This document shows positions 61,242-64,000 of a stretch of DNA of 64,000 nucleotides, one piece after another. A model generated the notes under the pieces. The model saw only the letters and a program-made list of their open reading frames with translations. It made no database searches and was not told the DNA's origin. The stretch lies in assembly GCA_038502055.1 (NCBI GenBank), contig JAXRKN010000045.1:1386501-1450500 (forward strand). The letters are read 5' to 3'. This stretch comes from Tanytarsus gracilentus (lineage: Eukaryota > Arthropoda > Insecta > Diptera > Chironomidae). The first letter of the stretch is position 1. Each line of letters opens with the position of its first letter. The position numbers and the translations under genes are program-made.

Positions 61242-61581
61242 CCTCTGGTGGGTTACACTAAAAATAAACCTCAACATAGATTCTATGACATTTTTTTTTA
61301 ATAACCTGTTGATGTTAAATTATTTTAACGGTTTTTTAAAATTTAAATCTTCAGCGCCAGTCGAAGTTTTGTTTTGATTTGAGTCGAAGTGAAATTTAAG
61401 AAAAAATTATTATTTTTTGATTAGTAAAGTTAATTAAACATTTGAGGCGACCAAATTAGCGTAGTTTTCCTATTGAGACCATTGAACAAGGGAATAAGTT
61501 AAAGTGCGAGTTGATTTCGCTCTATAATGTTCAAATAAGAAAAATTTAAAATTTTATGAAAGTCGCAAAAACATAAAAACA
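61242..61581. other. Spacer and presumed 5' region of LAPTM4
   Basis: Contains the dispersed-repeat end noted above and otherwise AT-rich DNA. It must hold the LAPTM4 promoter and 5' UTR if there is no upstream exon. No TATA box stands out. Confidence 0.5.
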
Positions 61582-62752
61582 ATGATAAACACTAATCGCA
61601 TCGCTAACCATGCAAGTGGCAAGCAATTTCGTTGCTGCTTTGGATTATTACATGTCCGAACTGCATGTATTTGCATCGGATTGTGGCATTTGGTGGGTTT
61701 GAGAAAATTTTCTTAACATCCAGAGAGTAGTTCAATAGTAAAATAACTTTCAGAGCTTAAACTTACTTGCGGTCACGCTCCTCGCTATTATCGTAAAAAA
61801 TCCAGCGTTGATGCAGAGTCTCGATGGAGGTTCCGAAGAAGATATGGGAGACGCTCTACCAACACCAGTCTCTAACAAAGTCGATGGCTATTATCATGAC
61901 TCACATTACCGCGACCATTCGATGGCTTATCAAGATCTCGATATGGGAGGATTGGTTTGCTTGTGCATGATTGCAATAACTCTTATGCTAATTTACGGTG
62001 CAACCAAAGGTAATTTTATTGTTATTTTCCTCAATCAAGCTCATTTAATTATTCAATAACATTTTTAGGACGTCCATCACACTTGTTGCCATTCTTTTTC
62101 CTTCAACTTTGTGATTTTGCCATAACGACGCTCACTGCAGCCGGATATTTGTGCTATCTGCGAACTATACATAAGCTTATTGAGACGTCGCAGCGCTTGC
62201 CATGGAAAGATCAACTAGTTAAAATTGACTCTCGAACTCTTGGCGTCATAGTTTTGTTTGCGTTTATTTTCATGGTCATGCTGAAGGCTTATTGCATTGG
62301 TGAGTATAGTTGCTATGTGCAGTTTTTCGTTTCATGTATAAAAATTTTATTTCTAATTTTCCAAAAAGGTATCGTTTGGAGATGCTACAAGTATTTGACG
62401 ATTGTTCAGAACACAAATTTCCTAGCGTGTATTACCAACGTTGAGCCGATGGTTAATCATGAGAGATCCTATAACATTTTGCCAGGCTATGAAGAGGCTT
62501 TGAATGTACAATTTTTTAATAAGCTTTCTACAGCAAATCAACTTTAAAATAATTTTTTTTCAGATGAAGGCAAATCCTCCACCGCCGAGCTACACTGTGG
62601 CAATGGAGCAGCAACTTCAACAACAGCACCAGATCCATCCTGATGTGGAAGAGAGCGTTGAGCCGCCAAGTTATCAAGAAACTTCAAGAGCTGAAGATAT
62701 CGAACCAACTATCAATAGTGCTACAGCTCGAGTTCTGGCACCGACTACATAA
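61582..62752 (+). CDS. Laptm4: LAPTM4-type lysosomal transmembrane protein
   Basis: Exons 61582-61692, 61754-62009, 62069-62299, 62369-62505 and 62564-62752; 307 residues. The start at 61582 was chosen because its frame carries the family signature RCCFGLLHVRTACICIGLWHL running into SLNLLAVTLLAII across the first intron; the ATG at 61611 is out of frame. Four membrane segments are seen: about 25-52, 97-119 (GGLVCLCMIAITLMLIYG), 125-150 (LLPFFFLQLCDFAITTL) and 180-205 (GVIVLFAFIFMVMLKAYC). The cytoplasmic tail has two PPSY motifs (252-255 and 279-282), the WW-domain ligand that recruits Nedd4-family ubiquitin ligases for sorting to late endosomes and lysosomes in this family. Known family roles are in endosomal and lysosomal trafficking of transporters and lipids. 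The LPTP/YRDHS..YQDLDMGG loop matches the LAPTM4 subfamily. Confidence 0.9.
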
Positions 62753-63225
62753 ATCGAAAAATACTTTGTGATGGTTATTTTACCGAAATTATTATATGAT
62801 GTACATGAAAAGTTTTCTCTAAATAATTCTTGCGATTTTCTTAATTAATATATCTCCTATACACATATGAGAATGCAAAATTCCCTGTAGCTCTGCTCCC
62901 TTTCTCTTATAAATTTAAATTAAATTTTGTAGTAAATTCAATTAGAAAATGTATAATTAAAATGTATTTCAAACCTTTAGACATGCACACAAAAAAAATA
63001 TTAATATTTCATGATATTAATAAAGTTATATTTATTAATGTAGGAAAAAATTGTCTCTAAATATTTGAAACATCGATTCTTTTACTCACCTTTTTTTAAC
63101 CGACCAGTTAGAATTTGAAAATTAATATTTTTCGCGCACATTTTCGGTGTTTACAAAATAATCTTCCTCTGAATATTACAATTTTGTTAATTTTTCCCAT
63201 TTTATTAAAAGTTAAAAGCGTTAAC
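62753..63225. other. LAPTM4 3' UTR and F-box gene 5' region
   Basis: Contains AATAAA at 63019-63024, 267 bases past the LAPTM4 stop. The remaining 200 bases must serve as promoter and 5' UTR of the next gene in the same orientation. Confidence 0.55.
63019..63024 (+). terminator. Poly(A) signal of LAPTM4
   Basis: AATAAA within ATATTAATAAAGTTATA, 267 bases after the stop codon. Confidence 0.55.
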
Positions 63226-64000
63226 ATGAGTGCAGAAAATGTCGATAACTTGCAGCTAGATATGATGCCAAAGGAGATTTTGCTTGAAATTTGCAATTAC
63301 TTAGATTTAAGGGATATTAAAAATCTCTCGGAAACATCGAAAGGGTAAGAAGAAAAATACGCACTGCTCGTTCGTCATGATTCAGTTGTATTGTGGTTTT
63401 AGATTTAATGAATTTGTCAGCACAACCGCATCAACAGTTAAAAAACTCCATCTGATGCTTAATTCAGATAGCACACTTCAGCAAGGAAAGAGTCAGCTTT
63501 CGCGATCATACAGTCAGGTCAACATTTCCTTTCTGGAGTTTGGCAAGAGTACTGGATTATGGCTGACGAGTAATTTTTGCTCAGGTTTAAGAGTGTTGAA
63601 AATGATGCATGTAGATCTAAAGATTGCCGACAAAAAGCTCTTCCGCAAGACTCTCCAAGCATTACACGCTCTAGAGACGCTGCAAATGTCAGAATGCGAT
63701 ATAGCTGACTTCGAAAATTCAATGACTATTGAAAGCGTTGAAATGAAGGCATTAAAGTACATTCACTTTTCGGCTACACATCTTGGGGTGAGTTCACTGA
63801 AATCTTGATATCTTTTTAAGCTTTTTAGTCTATCACTTTCTTTAATTTAAAATATATTACTATTGTAGTTTCTTCTATATTTGAAAACACCAAATCTAAA
63901 TTCATTGAAAATCTGCGGTAAAAGTGATCTCGAATCGCCGACAATCATTACGTCATTCCTTGCTGATCAGTCACTAGAGAAATTGGAGAAACTCGCACTT
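63226..64000 (+). CDS. F-box (probably LRR-type) protein, 5' part
   Basis: Three exons are visible: 63226-63344, 63403-63787 and 63869 to the window edge at 64000, phases 2 and 0. Residues about 10-40 form an F-box: LDMMPKEILLEICNYLDLRDIKNLSETSKGFNEF. Read as DMMPKEILLEICNYL then DLRDIKNLSETSK, it has the conserved LPxEIL..I..YL and DL...S..c.. pattern that binds Skp1 in SCF ubiquitin ligases. The following region has spaced leucine-rich stretches (GLRVLKMMHVDL, ALETLQMSECDI, ALKYIHFSATHL, NLNSLKICGKSD) about 25-35 residues apart, which suggests leucine-rich repeats for substrate binding. The gene continues beyond the window, so full length and substrate class are unknown. Confidence 0.8.

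Noticed and set aside
61611..61700. ATG at 61611 as the LAPTM4 start
   Set aside because: Its frame does not give the RCCFGLLHVRT signature; the ATG at 61582 does and joins in phase to exon 2.

Overview
The window reads as nuclear DNA of an insect, most likely a nematoceran fly such as a midge, gnat or sandfly. It is strongly AT-rich. Its genes are cut by many short GT-AG introns of about 50-60 bp plus a few introns of 2-8.5 kb. All recognisable proteins belong to insect or animal families: a ZP-domain membrane protein, a pericentrin-like protein with a PACT domain, M1 aminopeptidase-like proteins, LAPTM4 and an F-box protein. There are no operons, bacterial signals or CRISPR arrays. Exon models were built by hand from splice sites and reading phase. 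Each multi-exon model stays open from ATG to stop, except the F-box gene (cut by the window end) and the unnamed gene at 60-61 kb (in-frame TGA).

Layout. Bases 1-23270 are almost gene-free. They hold a foldback-type repeat element built of TCACCGGTGA palindromes (7.9-8.6 kb), a decayed minisatellite ending in a (GGAC)n block (12.1-12.85 kb), one candidate 76-residue gene on the minus strand (19172-19402) and a poly(G)/poly(A) block (19.6-19.8 kb). From 23271 to 37534 (+) lies a seven-exon ZP-domain transmembrane protein gene. It ends tail-to-tail with Plp (38242-49350, -), a nine-exon gene for a 2346-residue coiled-coil centrosomal scaffold with a C-terminal PACT domain. Upstream of Plp are two divergently transcribed M1 aminopeptidase-family genes, 50714-54847 (-) and 56111-59488 (+), separated by about 1.26 kb.

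The main result is that both aminopeptidase homologues are intact full-length proteins that have lost the catalytic machinery. HEXXH-x18-E reads LHMSQ...D in the minus-strand protein and QELVY...K in the plus-strand protein, and GAMEN is also degraded in both. They look like a head-to-head pair of pseudo-peptidases. The minus-strand one is a type II membrane protein with at least one, and perhaps two, alternative cytoplasmic N-termini. The plus-strand one is secreted.

Downstream of the plus-strand gene is a messy accessory segment (59.5-61.25 kb). It contains a 5'-truncated LINE-like remnant with a poly(A) tail, a perfect 77-bp direct repeat bracketing an unrecognised gene with an in-frame TGA, and long poly(A) runs. 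The window closes with LAPTM4 (61582-62752, +), a lysosomal/endosomal four-pass protein with two PPSY motifs, and the 5' part of an F-box/LRR-like gene (63226 onward, +).
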